A stretch of 64,000 nucleotides of DNA from Gammaproteobacteria bacterium UBA4421. Its GTDB lineage: Bacteria; Pseudomonadota; Gammaproteobacteria; Pseudomonadales; Azotimanducaceae. The stretch lies in assembly GCA_002389675.1 (NCBI GenBank), contig DGQF01000019.1:42805-106804 (forward strand), in the 5' to 3' direction. Below the pieces are notes generated by a model that was given only the letters and a program-made list of their open reading frames with translations, was not told the DNA's origin and searched no databases. A program made the translations under genes and the position numbers. The stretch's first letter is position 1. Each line of letters opens with the position of its first letter. This document shows, piece after piece, positions 53,208-62,859 of the stretch.

Positions 53208-54455
53208 ATGTCTGATCTTGAGGCGGATTTATTTCAATTGGCTATGTCCGAAAAAGCACAACCGTTGATGGATGCCGTGAAAAAACACATTGCCGAAAAC
53301 GTGGTCCCGATTACCGACGAATTTATTGCACTGCACGCCGAAAAAGAAGATCGCTGGAGCTGGCATCCACGGCAGCTTGAACTTCTGGACGGCGCCAAGA
53401 CCAAGGCTAAAGAATCCGGCCTATGGAATTTTTTCCTACCAGACGCTGATACGGGTGAGGGACTCAATAATCTGGACTATGCTTACATCGCGGCAGAACT
53501 GGGAAAATACCCTTTGGCCTCAGAAAGCCTCAACTGCAGCGCACCTGACACCGGCAACATGGAAGTACTGGAACGCGTAGGCACGCCGGCCCAGAAAGAA
53601 CAATGGCTAACACCGCTACTCAATGGCGAAATTCGCTCAGCCTACGCGATGACAGAACCCGCCCTGCCTTCATCGGACGCCAAAAACATCAGCACCAGCG
53701 CGGTACTTGACGCAGACGAGTGGGTCATCAACGGTGAAAAATTCTACATCTCCGGTGCAGGTGATCCGCGCTGCAAGATCATGATCACTATGGTCAAGAC
53801 CAGCCCCGACGCTGCACCGAGCAAACAACAATCGCAAATTCTGATTCCAATCGACACCCCCGGAGTTGAAATCCTCGAAGGCATGCAGGTCTTCGGTGAG
53901 GACCATGCACCGCGCGGACATATGCACCTGAAGTTCAATAATGTTCGCGTACCCAAAGAAAATATTCTGTTGGGCGAGGGGCGAGGTTTTGAGATATCTC
54001 AACTGCGCTTGGGCCCCGGTCGGATCCATCATTGCATGCGTTCTATCGGCAAAGCCGAATTGGCACTTGAGTTAATGGTGAAACGCGCGGGTACTCGCGA
54101 AGCCTTCGGCAAGCCAATTGCTAAATTGGGTAAAAATATCGAAGTCATCTCCCGCGCTCGTATTGAAATTAACGCCATGCGTCTTGCCGTTCTACAAGCG
54201 GCAAAAGCAATGGATGTCTTAGGCAATAAAGAAGCTCGAGTTTATGTCAGCGCGGTTAAGGCCATGGTGCCTGAAAAAGTCTGTGAAATTATCGATCAAG
54301 CCATACAAATTCATGGCGCCACCGGCGTCTCACAGTGGACACCTCTGGCTGGACTCTACACCGACATGCGCCACTTACGCTTTGCTGACGGTCCCGATGA
54401 GGTTCATCACATGGTGGTTGGACGTGCAGAATTACAAAAATATGACCTTTGGTAG
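53208..54455 (+). CDS. ACAD10/11-like acyl-CoA dehydrogenase
   Basis: A 415-residue acyl-CoA dehydrogenase. YAMTEPALPSSDAKNI is the flavin strand, GREAFGKPIAKLGKN starts the C-terminal helices, and ADGPDEVHHM near residue 393 stands where ordinary enzymes have EGTxE: the catalytic Glu is Asp394. That change, and LRFADGPDEVH, are typical of the ACAD10/11 and LvaC branch, which act on 4-phosphoryl-acyl-CoAs. A kinase-like gene follows 24 bases downstream on the same strand. The ATG has AAGGA seven bases upstream. Confidence 0.9.
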   Translation: MSDLEADLFQLAMSEKAQPLMDAVKKHIAENVVPITDEFIALHAEKEDRWSWHPRQLELLDGAKTKAKESGLWNFFLPDADTGEGLNNLDYAYIAAELGKYPLASESLNCSAPDTGNMEVLERVGTPAQKEQWLTPLLNGEIRSAYAMTEPALPSSDAKNISTSAVLDADEWVINGEKFYISGAGDPRCKIMITMVKTSPDAAPSKQQSQILIPIDTPGVEILEGMQVFGEDHAPRGHMHLKFNNVRVPKENILLGEGRGFEISQLRLGPGRIHHCMRSIGKAELALELMVKRAGTREAFGKPIAKLGKNIEVISRARIEINAMRLAVLQAAKAMDVLGNKEARVYVSAVKAMVPEKVCEIIDQAIQIHGATGVSQWTPLAGLYTDMRHLRFADGPDEVHHMVVGRAELQKYDLW

Positions 54456-54479
54456 AGCTTTGATCGCAGGAGAAGAACG

Positions 54480-55535
54480 ATGACCGACCATGATGAAAGC
54501 TTGGGACCAGAAGGCTACGACGTCACTGCAGTTGAGGCTTGGATCGCTGCCAACGTTGAAGGTCTAACCCCTCCGCTGCAATGGACCCGCCTGCAGGGGG
54601 GACATTCCAACCTCACTTATGGAATTGAAGACCGCAACGGCGCAGCCGCGGTCATTCGCCGGCCGCCACAAGGTGAACTCTTGCCCAAGGCGCACGATAT
54701 GAGCCGCGAGTGGGCGCTGATTTCAGCCTTGGGTGGCACCGCGGTGCCCGTACCCAAGGCCATGGGTTTTTGTGAGGATCCCAGTGTCACCGGCGCGTGG
54801 TTTTACATCATGGGCTTGATCGACGGCCACCCTTTATACAACTCTGACGACACTCATTTATGGGTACCCGAGAACAAACGGCATACCATGGCGATGTCTT
54901 TTATCGACGTCTTAGCGGCTTTGCACGATGTTGACCCTGATCAAGTTGGATTAGGCGAACTCGGTAAAAAAGAAAATTATGTCGGCCGCCAGCTAAAAAC
55001 TTGGTACCGATCTTGGACCTCTTCAATTACGGCTGCCGACTACGACGACCCCCGCGCCCATGAACTCCAGCACTTTTTCCTCAACAACATGCCTGATCAA
55101 GGGCCCGCTCGCGTTGTACATGGTGACTACGGGCTGCACAACGTCCTAATCGGTCCGGATCACAACGTAGCCGCCGTAGTCGACTGGGAGATTTCCACAC
55201 TCGGCGACCCGCTGGCAGATCTCGCATATGCACTCAATCCCTGGCCCGACCCGACAGACAGCGAGCCTATCTTGCCAGAAGCAGCAACAGCGCCAAATGG
55301 TTTCCCGTCACGGACAGAATTGGCCCAACGTTATGCTCAAAAAACGGGAAGGGATCTATCCAAGCTCGACTATTATATCGGCTTCAATCGCTGGAAAACT
55401 GCCGCGATCATTCACGGGGTTTACGCAAGATACTGTGAGGGCAAGAAAAGTACCGACGGGGTCGATATGGATGAGATGCGTGAACGCATCGCTCGATCAT
55501 TAACGTTGTCTGAACAAGCCATAAACCGACTCTAA
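54480..55535 (+). CDS. ACAD10/11-type APH-fold kinase
   Basis: A 351-residue aminoglycoside-phosphotransferase-fold protein. The catalytic loop is HGDYGLHN and the metal site VVDWEISTLGDPLADLAY, which is the ACAD10/11 kinase-domain form. ACAD10/11 and Pseudomonas LvaA phosphorylate the 4-hydroxyl of 4-hydroxyacyl-CoA before the partner dehydrogenase removes it. Position just after the ACAD gene, with AGGAG eight bases before the ATG, makes a coupled pathway likely. The S41 protease starts only five bases later, so all three may share a transcript. Confidence 0.9.
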   Translation: MTDHDESLGPEGYDVTAVEAWIAANVEGLTPPLQWTRLQGGHSNLTYGIEDRNGAAAVIRRPPQGELLPKAHDMSREWALISALGGTAVPVPKAMGFCEDPSVTGAWFYIMGLIDGHPLYNSDDTHLWVPENKRHTMAMSFIDVLAALHDVDPDQVGLGELGKKENYVGRQLKTWYRSWTSSITAADYDDPRAHELQHFFLNNMPDQGPARVVHGDYGLHNVLIGPDHNVAAVVDWEISTLGDPLADLAYALNPWPDPTDSEPILPEAATAPNGFPSRTELAQRYAQKTGRDLSKLDYYIGFNRWKTAAIIHGVYARYCEGKKSTDGVDMDEMRERIARSLTLSEQAINRL

Positions 55536-55540
55536 TACCT

Positions 55541-57124
55541 ATGTTGACAGCGAACCGCGGCAAACAATGGTTAGATCCCGTGTTGATTTTCATGATCAGC
55601 AGCCTTATGTTCGCCTGCGGCGGGGGCGGCGGCAGCGATGCCAACCAACCCATCAGCCCAGTGAACCCACCTGCGGTCACCGACTTCAGCCAGGGTGTCT
55701 TTCGCAGCGCATCCCTGTATCAAAATAGCTGTCAAACCCCTCGCGGTGCAGGCTATGACGACGTAGCTGGCAACACTGAAGACGAAAACAATTTTTTACG
55801 GGCATGGAGTCATGACCTGTATTTATGGTACGACGAGATCGTTGACGCAGATCCTGCGGACTATTCAACCCCCGACTACTTTGATCTCATGAAGACTGAT
55901 GCAGTCACCCCTTCCGGGGCACCGCAAGATCAATATCATTTCACTTATGACAGCGAAGCTTGGGAGCAATTGTCTCAGTCAGGTGTTCAGTCTGGCTACG
56001 GCGTCGACTGGATTTTGATCAGCCCAACCACCCCCAGAGAGATTTTGGCTGGCTTTATTGAACCAGGCTCTCCTGCCCAAAATGCAGGACTGACTCGCGG
56101 CATGCGAGTTCTTGAGGTCGATGGCGTTGACGCAGTCAACGGATCCAGCACCAGCGACGTGACAACTTTAAACACCGCCCTGTTCCCGGCCGCAAGCGGA
56201 GAAACCTACACCTTCGAAGTGGAGGAATTTGATGGCACGAACGCGCGTCTTTTGACCCTAACATCGGCAACCATCACGCAAGACCCCGTCCCGGTGACCC
56301 AACTATTTAATACTTCTGCAGGCACCGTCGGCTATCTCCTGTTTAACGCACATATCGCAACCGCCGAAGCGAGTCTTGTACAAGCGATGCGACAATTTGA
56401 GCTTGCCGGGGTCTCTGAATTGGTCGTCGACCTGCGCTACAACGGAGGTGGTTTTTTAGACATAGCAAACGAACTTGGATATATGATCGCAGGCCCCGCC
56501 GCCGCCGCCGGACGCGTATTTGACGAAATCATCTTCAATGACAAGCATAGTGCCATCAATCCAATTACAGGCGCCTCATTGGTTCCAACTAACTTTCACA
56601 CCACCACACAAGGGTTTTCTATCAACCCCGGCAGCAGTTTACCCAGCGTCAATCTAAGCCGAGTTTTTATTTTAACCGGCGACGGCACTTGCTCAGCCAG
56701 CGAGGCGCTGATTAATGGATTACGCGGCATTGACGTCGAGGTGCGTTTAATCGGTGACGCCACTTGCGGCAAACCTTTTGGTTTCTATCCTCAGGATAAC
56801 TGCGGCACCACTTACTTTTCTATTCAATTTCAAGGTATTAATGCCAAAGGTTTCGGAGATTACGCTGACGGCTTTGTCCCCACCAAAACGCCGGTTAACC
56901 CGCATGAGGTGCTCGGCTGCAGCGTTGCAGATGACTTCAGCCACGCGCTAGGACAAAGGCAGGAAGCTCGACTAGCCGCGGCATTGGCCTACATTGAGAC
57001 AGGCAGTTGTCCGGTAGTTGCCGCGACAACCCGTGCACTGGCCACCAAAACCCGTCGCGTGACCGCTCCAAAGGGCCAACTCACAAAGCCCACAATCCCC
57101 GGCATGGTAATGCCTACCCGGTGA
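55541..57124 (+). CDS. S41-family peptidase (CtpA/Prc-like) lipoprotein with PDZ domain
   Basis: A 527-residue envelope protease. The signal ends LMFAC, making Cys26 the lipid anchor, followed by a Gly run (CGGGGGSDAN). A PDZ-like region is near 140-245 (EPGSPAQNAGLTRGMRVLEVDG). The S41 core has VDLRYNGGG, the nucleophile Ser in TCSASE (383-388), and the Lys of the Ser-Lys dyad in TCGKPFGF. It would cleave C-terminal tails or non-polar peptide ends. The weak start is five bases after the kinase gene. A small lipoprotein gene follows in an overlapping frame. Confidence 0.88.
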   Translation: MLTANRGKQWLDPVLIFMISSLMFACGGGGGSDANQPISPVNPPAVTDFSQGVFRSASLYQNSCQTPRGAGYDDVAGNTEDENNFLRAWSHDLYLWYDEIVDADPADYSTPDYFDLMKTDAVTPSGAPQDQYHFTYDSEAWEQLSQSGVQSGYGVDWILISPTTPREILAGFIEPGSPAQNAGLTRGMRVLEVDGVDAVNGSSTSDVTTLNTALFPAASGETYTFEVEEFDGTNARLLTLTSATITQDPVPVTQLFNTSAGTVGYLLFNAHIATAEASLVQAMRQFELAGVSELVVDLRYNGGGFLDIANELGYMIAGPAAAAGRVFDEIIFNDKHSAINPITGASLVPTNFHTTTQGFSINPGSSLPSVNLSRVFILTGDGTCSASEALINGLRGIDVEVRLIGDATCGKPFGFYPQDNCGTTYFSIQFQGINAKGFGDYADGFVPTKTPVNPHEVLGCSVADDFSHALGQRQEARLAAALAYIETGSCPVVAATTRALATKTRRVTAPKGQLTKPTIPGMVMPTR

Positions 57125-57585
57125 GGCCCAACCGCAGAACGGCGCCATATCAGACCCTCAAGAAAACGCTTCATTTTCTTAGCTATTGTCTGCTCATCAC
57201 AACCTTATGCGGATGCTCAGTCGTCGATCAACCTGACCGTTACGCCATCGCTCCAAGCATGACCCAGCAAGATGCCAGGGCAATCGGCAGGGTTATTGCA
57301 GCAGCGATCAGCCAACCCAAGCCACGCCTGAGTGCTGACGCCTTTCGCAGCAGCCCAATAGTCATCCTCAGCGCCACCGCACGCCCATCGATAGACGCGC
57401 AGATCACAACCGGCCGCATGGTCAAACCCGCTCGAATATTCCACTTGATGACCAATGGCAATCAGTGCTGGATTCACGATCTGACCAAAGCACAGTACTA
57501 TCGGCTGGACATCTCATGCATACCTGTTTTCGATACAAGCCCTAGCGAGCCTAGCGCCTTGCGACAAACCACTGTACCCAAATAA
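57121..57585 (+). CDS. Small lipoprotein, function unknown
   Basis: A 154-residue protein starting with GTG at 57121, overlapping the protease stop codon (GTGA). A hydrophobic stretch ends TTLCGCSV, with Leu at -3, so Cys35 is a plausible lipid anchor, although the n-region is long. Two Cys (QCWIHD and ISCIPV) could form a disulfide. I recognise no family. Its coupling with the S41 protease suggests a partner role in the envelope, which is inference. Confidence 0.6.
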   Translation: MRPNRRTAPYQTLKKTLHFLSYCLLITTLCGCSVVDQPDRYAIAPSMTQQDARAIGRVIAAAISQPKPRLSADAFRSSPIVILSATARPSIDAQITTGRMVKPARIFHLMTNGNQCWIHDLTKAQYYRLDISCIPVFDTSPSEPSALRQTTVPK

Positions 57586-57625
57586 CATCTTCAAGTTAGG
57601 CTGTGCGAAACAAGAGAGAGCAAAG

Positions 57626-58402
57626 ATGGCACGTGTAGCAGGAAAAGTAGCGCTGGTGACCGGCGGGGCTTCAGGAATTGGTCGCGCATGTGCGTTACGT
57701 CTGGCGCAGGAAGGCGCGGTTGTGGTCGTAACAGATATTCAGGAATCTGCAGGGCAAGCCTGTGTTGCGGCGATCCACGCCAATCAAGGTGAAGGTCAGT
57801 TCATACATCATGATGTCACTGTTGAATCCGAATGGGAGGTTGTGGTCGCGCAGACGGTGCGCCACTACGGTGGTTTACATATTTTGGTCAACAACGCCGG
57901 CATAGGCATAGGCGGCAGCATCGTTGACATGACGCTCGCCGACTGGCAGCGCCAGCAGGCGATCAACTTGGAGGGTGTTTTTTTGGGCGTAAAGCACTCG
58001 ATACCCGCAATGCGTGAGACTGGCAATGGCGCGATCATCAACATGTCTTCCGTTGCCGGTCTAAAAGGTTCTGCAAATTTGGCGGCATACAATGCCACCA
58101 AGGGCGGGGTGCGCCTGTTTACAAAAGGCGTCGCTTTGGAATGCACGCAATCGGGGTGGCCAATCCGCGTAAACTCAATCCACCCTGGGATCATTGATAC
58201 GCCAATATGGACTAAGGTCAATGCAGAAATGCTCAACGGCGAGAATGCAATTGATGTTGAGGGCATGGCGCAGTTGGGTGTTCCCATGGGAAAACCTGGC
58301 TCACCAGAGGACATCGCGTCGGGGGTCCTATTTCTGGCCAGCGATGAAGCCGCTTATATCACTGGAACCGAGCTGGTCATCGACGGCGGTATCTGCGCAT
58401 GA
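57626..58402 (+). CDS. SDR family oxidoreductase
   Basis: A 258-residue classical SDR with TGGASGIG (13-20), NNAG (about 91-94), MSSVAG, and YNATKGG as the catalytic motif. An Asp after strand two (VVTDIQ) indicates NAD(H). EPSEDIASGVLFLASDE-like and YITGTELVIDGG are the typical C-terminus. The pattern resembles cyclohexanol- or 3-alpha-hydroxysteroid-type dehydrogenases. ATG 57626 has GAGAG upstream. It converges on the RNase J-like gene with four bases between. Confidence 0.92.
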   Translation: MARVAGKVALVTGGASGIGRACALRLAQEGAVVVVTDIQESAGQACVAAIHANQGEGQFIHHDVTVESEWEVVVAQTVRHYGGLHILVNNAGIGIGGSIVDMTLADWQRQQAINLEGVFLGVKHSIPAMRETGNGAIINMSSVAGLKGSANLAAYNATKGGVRLFTKGVALECTQSGWPIRVNSIHPGIIDTPIWTKVNAEMLNGENAIDVEGMAQLGVPMGKPGSPEDIASGVLFLASDEAAYITGTELVIDGGICA

Positions 58403-58406
58403 GGCT

Positions 58407-59747
58407 TCAACGGCGGGCTAGCCTACCTACACGCGCTGCCGCCCGGCGTATACCCGGCTGGGGTGCCAACATAAAAAGATCCCCGTTAGTTCCCAGCATT
58501 TGCTTCGGGACACAGGCCGCCTTCGCCACCTGAGCATTGGCCTGCATATGGGGAACCTCCCCGTGAACCGGTATTGCAATCTGCGGCTTGATCCAGCGAT
58601 ACATATCTGCCAACTCATCTGACGCAGGATGGCCCGAAGCATGGATCGGCCGACGGCTATCATCATCACATACTACCTGCAGACCTTTTTGTTCGAACTG
58701 AGCGATCAAGCCTTCTACCACGACTTCGTTGCCTGGAATCACGCGCGAACTCAACAGCAGCATATCACCGGCTTGCAAAGTTAAATCCGGGTGACTATCT
58801 GCTACTAATTTGCGCAGCGCCGTACGCGGCTCACCTTGGCTTCCTGTGGCTATCGCCAGTACTTCATCTGGCGGCAAATAGCCAAGGTGAGAGGATTGAA
58901 TCAAGGTCAAATCGGGATCCCAGATATTCGCTGCAACAGCCGCCTGATAATAATTGTGCAGAGAGCGCCCCAGCAGCGCTGGATAGCGTCCCGCGGCGCG
59001 AGCCACCGCTGCCAATGTCTGCACCCGCGCGATATTACTGCCAAAACAACCAACCACAACGCGACCTCTTGCGGCCGCAATGTGTGCATATAAATTAGGA
59101 TAAAGCGCTCCCTCGCTGACGGAGCGCCCCGGTACCAACGCATTGGTGGAATCACAAACCATAGCCAGCACATTTTGTTGCCCGATCCCGCGCAACTGAT
59201 TTGTATTTATGTTGTGGCCCACAACGGGGTTATCATCAAGTTTCCAATCACCCGTGTGGAAGACATTACCCACCGGCGTTTGAATAAAAAGGCCCTGAGA
59301 TTGCGGCGTTGAGTGTGTCACACCTAACCATTGCACATCAAAAACCCCATAGCGGGCGCTCGTATCGGGCATCACTACATGCACCGGTACCGTTTCAAGC
59401 AGACCCGCTTCAGCCAATTTACGCCGCAAAATTGATGCACAAAATGCGGTGCAGTAGACGGGACATCGCAATCTCGGCCAAAGATCCGCAACGGCACCGA
59501 CATGATCTTCGTGCGCATGCGTGATCAGCAGAGCACACAATTGCCCAGCCCGCCCGGCTATAAACTCCGGATCTGGCATCTGCACCCGTGAAATATTGTT
59601 CGGCCCTGCTATGCCCGGCGCGGAAAACGTAATGCCACAGTCCACCATTAACCAGCACCCATCATGGCCATAGAGATTCAGGTTCATGCCGATTTCGCCA
59701 GTACCACCCAGTGGCAAGAACCAGAGATCGTCTTTTGCTGGGGTCAT
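58407..59747 (-). CDS. RNase J-like metallo-beta-lactamase/beta-CASP hydrolase
   Basis: A 446-residue MBL-fold hydrolase. Motif II is THAHEDHVGAV (His77, His79, Asp81, His82), followed by FHTGDWKLD and the beta-CASP region with ATGSQGEPR. The end, IHASGHPASDEL and AIPVHGE, is typical of RNase J. RNase J degrades RNA in a 5'-to-3' direction or by internal cuts. It is about 100 residues shorter than Bacillus RNase J1, as it lacks most of the C-terminal domain. ATG 59747 is preferred over GTG 59756. RNase J is not a usual gammaproteobacterial enzyme. Confidence 0.87.
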   Translation of the reverse strand: MTPAKDDLWFLPLGGTGEIGMNLNLYGHDGCWLMVDCGITFSAPGIAGPNNISRVQMPDPEFIAGRAGQLCALLITHAHEDHVGAVADLWPRLRCPVYCTAFCASILRRKLAEAGLLETVPVHVVMPDTSARYGVFDVQWLGVTHSTPQSQGLFIQTPVGNVFHTGDWKLDDNPVVGHNINTNQLRGIGQQNVLAMVCDSTNALVPGRSVSEGALYPNLYAHIAAARGRVVVGCFGSNIARVQTLAAVARAAGRYPALLGRSLHNYYQAAVAANIWDPDLTLIQSSHLGYLPPDEVLAIATGSQGEPRTALRKLVADSHPDLTLQAGDMLLLSSRVIPGNEVVVEGLIAQFEQKGLQVVCDDDSRRPIHASGHPASDELADMYRWIKPQIAIPVHGEVPHMQANAQVAKAACVPKQMLGTNGDLFMLAPQPGIRRAAARVGRLARR

Positions 59748-59871
59748 ATATTCCACTCAGAGCCATCTTTCTTAGGCTGGACACCCCCTTCAAAGGCCTG
59801 AGCATAGGTCAGCGTGTCGACGCTAATAGGATACCCCTAGCGGCTTTGAACACGCTTCTTGCAGTGAAGCT

Positions 59872-60945
59872 TCAAGCATCATTGACGACCACATAACCTT
59901 GATCGGGTCGGGCGCCGTTTAGCACAATATCGTAGACTGCTTTAACGTGTGAGAATCCCTGCTCGTTAATCTGCACCCAGCGATCTACCTGAGCCATAAA
60001 CCGCTGTGTCGCAACCTGAATTTGCTGTTGATAAGCACCGGGGCCTAACGCTTCAGTGCGTTTGACAATTTGACTTGGGGCGAAAAACATTTCTGGTTTA
60101 GCGCCCGGTAAAACGCCGACTTCCTGAGTGTCTCTTGTTGTCCAGTGAGTAATCCCTACACCACAACTGTTCACGAGCTGTTCCTTCAAGTGATGATGCA
60201 CCCGACTCAAAACCTCTCGGTTGCCCGACATATCAACATATGCAGTTGGCGTTAACGCCAGACGCTCAACCTCGTCATACGTCAAAACCTGATCATATAG
60301 ACCTGTCATTTCAACAAATTCCTTGTTCGCCGCTGAGGTCAAACCAACCACTCGCACTTCCTTGCGGGCCTGCATTTGAAACGCCAAACCAAATGCAGTT
60401 TTACTGGATGCGCTGGCTAAAACAATCGTGCCGGCACCAAAAAATTGGTGCTCGGCAAAGTAGTCATCCAACACAAAGGACGTTGTGAATAAGGGCCTGT
60501 AGAGCATGGCGTGATTATCTAAACCTGATGGGAAGCCATTATCCTGACTGACGCAGCTGTATTGATTGTAGACCACCGGCAGTGAAGTTCGGTGGGACGA
60601 GGCATCTGTAAACCCTCGCAAAGACACTTTTTCAGGCTTGACCAACAGCGTTTGCGACATGGGGAAATAACCATAATAACGCTCGCCGGCGACCACTTCC
60701 GGATGCTCACTGTGCGTTACCGTACCTATACCCCAAACCGGAATTCGCCCCCAACTCTCGGGGGCCGGAAAGAAATTCCAATACCCGATCATATCCCCAG
60801 CAACCCCGTAAGTAATGTTATTGGCGGTCACTGCAAAGCGCTCAACACGAATCACCACCTCACCGATGCCCGGCGCCGGCGGCGCCAAGTCCATCATCGT
60901 TGTTTGTGTTAGGTCATTACGCGCAACTAGAAAGTCTTGGGACAT
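59872..60945 (-). CDS. DUF2855 family protein
   Basis: A 357-residue protein of the DUF2855 family, an MDR-like fold without the zinc sites. GIGEVVIRVERFAVTANNITYG is the N-terminal GroES-like start, and IVLASASSKTAFGLAF the nucleotide-binding loop. The family is common near acyl-CoA and aromatic catabolism genes but its reaction is not known to me. The start ATG 60945 has no clear ribosome site. Divergent from the amidohydrolase. Confidence 0.82.
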   Translation of the reverse strand: MSQDFLVARNDLTQTTMMDLAPPAPGIGEVVIRVERFAVTANNITYGVAGDMIGYWNFFPAPESWGRIPVWGIGTVTHSEHPEVVAGERYYGYFPMSQTLLVKPEKVSLRGFTDASSHRTSLPVVYNQYSCVSQDNGFPSGLDNHAMLYRPLFTTSFVLDDYFAEHQFFGAGTIVLASASSKTAFGLAFQMQARKEVRVVGLTSAANKEFVEMTGLYDQVLTYDEVERLALTPTAYVDMSGNREVLSRVHHHLKEQLVNSCGVGITHWTTRDTQEVGVLPGAKPEMFFAPSQIVKRTEALGPGAYQQQIQVATQRFMAQVDRWVQINEQGFSHVKAVYDIVLNGARPDQGYVVVNDA

Positions 60946-61119
60946 GGTCGAAATCTGCCTGAAGGATTACTCTGCAGTATAACGCAGGCGAGCGTCATTC
61001 TCATATCATCCTGCTTCAGGCAACCCCTTGCCATCGCGCCACTCTGCAGCCGGCTAGGCAGACGACGCAAGCGCGGTGTACACTGCTGATTCGACAATTT
61101 CTTGTATGAGCAAAAAACT

Positions 61120-62856
61120 ATGCTGGATTTATTAATCACCAACGCCCAAATTATCGACGGCACCGGACGACCGGCTTATGCAGGCGCCATCGGCATAAAA
61201 GCAGGAAAAATTGCTGCGATCGGAGATGTCAACGAACCCGCCAATGAAACTATTGACGCTGCAGGCCGAGCGGTCTCGCCCGGCTTCATCGACGTACACA
61301 CGCACTACGATGCGCAGGTTTTTTGGGATGGCACACTCAGTCCTTCTTGCTATCACGGTGTAACCACTGTATTCGGCGGGTTTTGTGGTTTTAGCATTGC
61401 CCCGCTTTCACCGCAGGCCGCCCCTTATCTCCTGAATATGCTGGCGCGCGTTGAAGGCATGCCGGTCAAAAGTCTGACCGAAGGTGTCCCTTGGGATTGG
61501 CAGAGCTTCGCCGAATATCTTGGCAAGCTTGAGGGTGGCCTTGGTGTTAACGCCGGCTTTATGGCCGGTCACAGCGCCATCCGGCGCGTGGTCATGGGCG
61601 AGCGCGCCGTTGGTGAAGAGGCTACAGATCAAGAGCTACGGGAGATGACCGATCTGCTGCACCGTTGCTTGGAAGAGGGCGCACTGGGTTTCTCGTCAAC
61701 CATTTCACCAACGCACAACGATGCTGACGGCCAACCGGTTCCGTCTCGACATGCGTCGCGCGAAGAATTGATTGCCCTAGCGCGAGTCTGCCGCGACCAC
61801 CCAGGCACTTCACTTGAATTTTTGCCTGGGGTTGGCTTTTTCAAAGACGATACCAAACAACTGATGTCAGACCTGTCGACAGCGGCTCAACGCCCCCTGA
61901 ACTGGAACGTACTGGCCGCGGGCGACGACTACGTCATGGAAAACCAGCTGTCCGCAACAGATCTCGCGCGCGCCAACGGGGGTGAGGTTCTAGCCCTGAC
62001 CGTGCCGCAACCCATCACCCTACTGATCAATTTACACGCCGGATTTATTTTTGACGCAATGGAAGGCTGGGCCCCACTGTTTCAAATGTCTATTGCGGAG
62101 CGCATCGATGCTTTAAGCGATCCGCAAAACCGTCTGGAGTTAGATCGTAGCGCACGCAACTCGGGCCCAATGCGAAACTTCGCCATTTGGGAGGACCTCA
62201 CGGTGCACGCCGTAGTCAATGAGGGCAATCAATCACTCCAAGGGCGAAAAATTGGCGATATTGCGGCAGAACAGGGTAAATCAGCGATCGACACGCTGCT
62301 GGATTTGGCGATTTCGGAAGACCTGCGCACATCATTCATGCCACCACCGGTAGGTGGTGACGAAGCTCTTTGGCAAACACGCGGTAAATTGTGGGCCGAC
62401 AATCGCACCTTGATCGGCGCCTCCGACGCCGGTGCACATCTGGACATGATTGATACCTTTGCGTTCTCGACGCAGGTCTTGAGTAACGGGGTACGTAATT
62501 ACGGTGTCATCAGCTTAGAAGCAGCCATTCAACAAATGACTCAAATTCCTGCTGAAACGTTTGGCCTCGTGGATCGCGGCACGCTGAAAGTTGGGTGGAA
62601 TGCAGATCTGGTCATTTTTAATCCCAGCACGGTTGGCTCCTCAAAGGTCTATATGAAAACAGATCTTCCAGGGAACGAACCTCGGGTCTATGCTGATGCC
62701 TTTGGCATTGACCATGTCTTTGTCAACGGCGTACAAACGATCAAAAATGGCGAGCATACCCAAAACTTGCCCGGAAAGGTTCTCAAATCGGGACAAGACA
62801 CGGTCACGACCAGTTTGGATCCCGCTGTACGACACAAAAACCAATACGCCGGCTAG
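61120..62856 (+). CDS. Amidohydrolase family protein, D-aminoacylase/N-acyl-D-amino-acid deacylase-like
   Basis: A 578-residue amidohydrolase. GFIDVHTHYD carries the metal His60 and His62. MAGHSAIR is the next block, GALGFSST follows near 195, and GASDAGAHLD provides the catalytic Asp near 440. This order is that of D-aminoacylase/dihydroorotase-like proteins that cleave N-acyl-D-amino acids, but many members near fatty-acid genes act on other amides. The ATG at 61120 is chosen over TTG 61102. Its stop lies three bases before the CoA-transferase start, so the two form an operon. Confidence 0.88.
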   Translation: MLDLLITNAQIIDGTGRPAYAGAIGIKAGKIAAIGDVNEPANETIDAAGRAVSPGFIDVHTHYDAQVFWDGTLSPSCYHGVTTVFGGFCGFSIAPLSPQAAPYLLNMLARVEGMPVKSLTEGVPWDWQSFAEYLGKLEGGLGVNAGFMAGHSAIRRVVMGERAVGEEATDQELREMTDLLHRCLEEGALGFSSTISPTHNDADGQPVPSRHASREELIALARVCRDHPGTSLEFLPGVGFFKDDTKQLMSDLSTAAQRPLNWNVLAAGDDYVMENQLSATDLARANGGEVLALTVPQPITLLINLHAGFIFDAMEGWAPLFQMSIAERIDALSDPQNRLELDRSARNSGPMRNFAIWEDLTVHAVVNEGNQSLQGRKIGDIAAEQGKSAIDTLLDLAISEDLRTSFMPPPVGGDEALWQTRGKLWADNRTLIGASDAGAHLDMIDTFAFSTQVLSNGVRNYGVISLEAAIQQMTQIPAETFGLVDRGTLKVGWNADLVIFNPSTVGSSKVYMKTDLPGNEPRVYADAFGIDHVFVNGVQTIKNGEHTQNLPGKVLKSGQDTVTTSLDPAVRHKNQYAG

Positions 62857-62859
62857 TCG

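Noticed and set aside
57865..58314. Open frame of 149 residues on the minus strand
   Set aside because: Antisense to an SDR gene with intact catalytic motifs.
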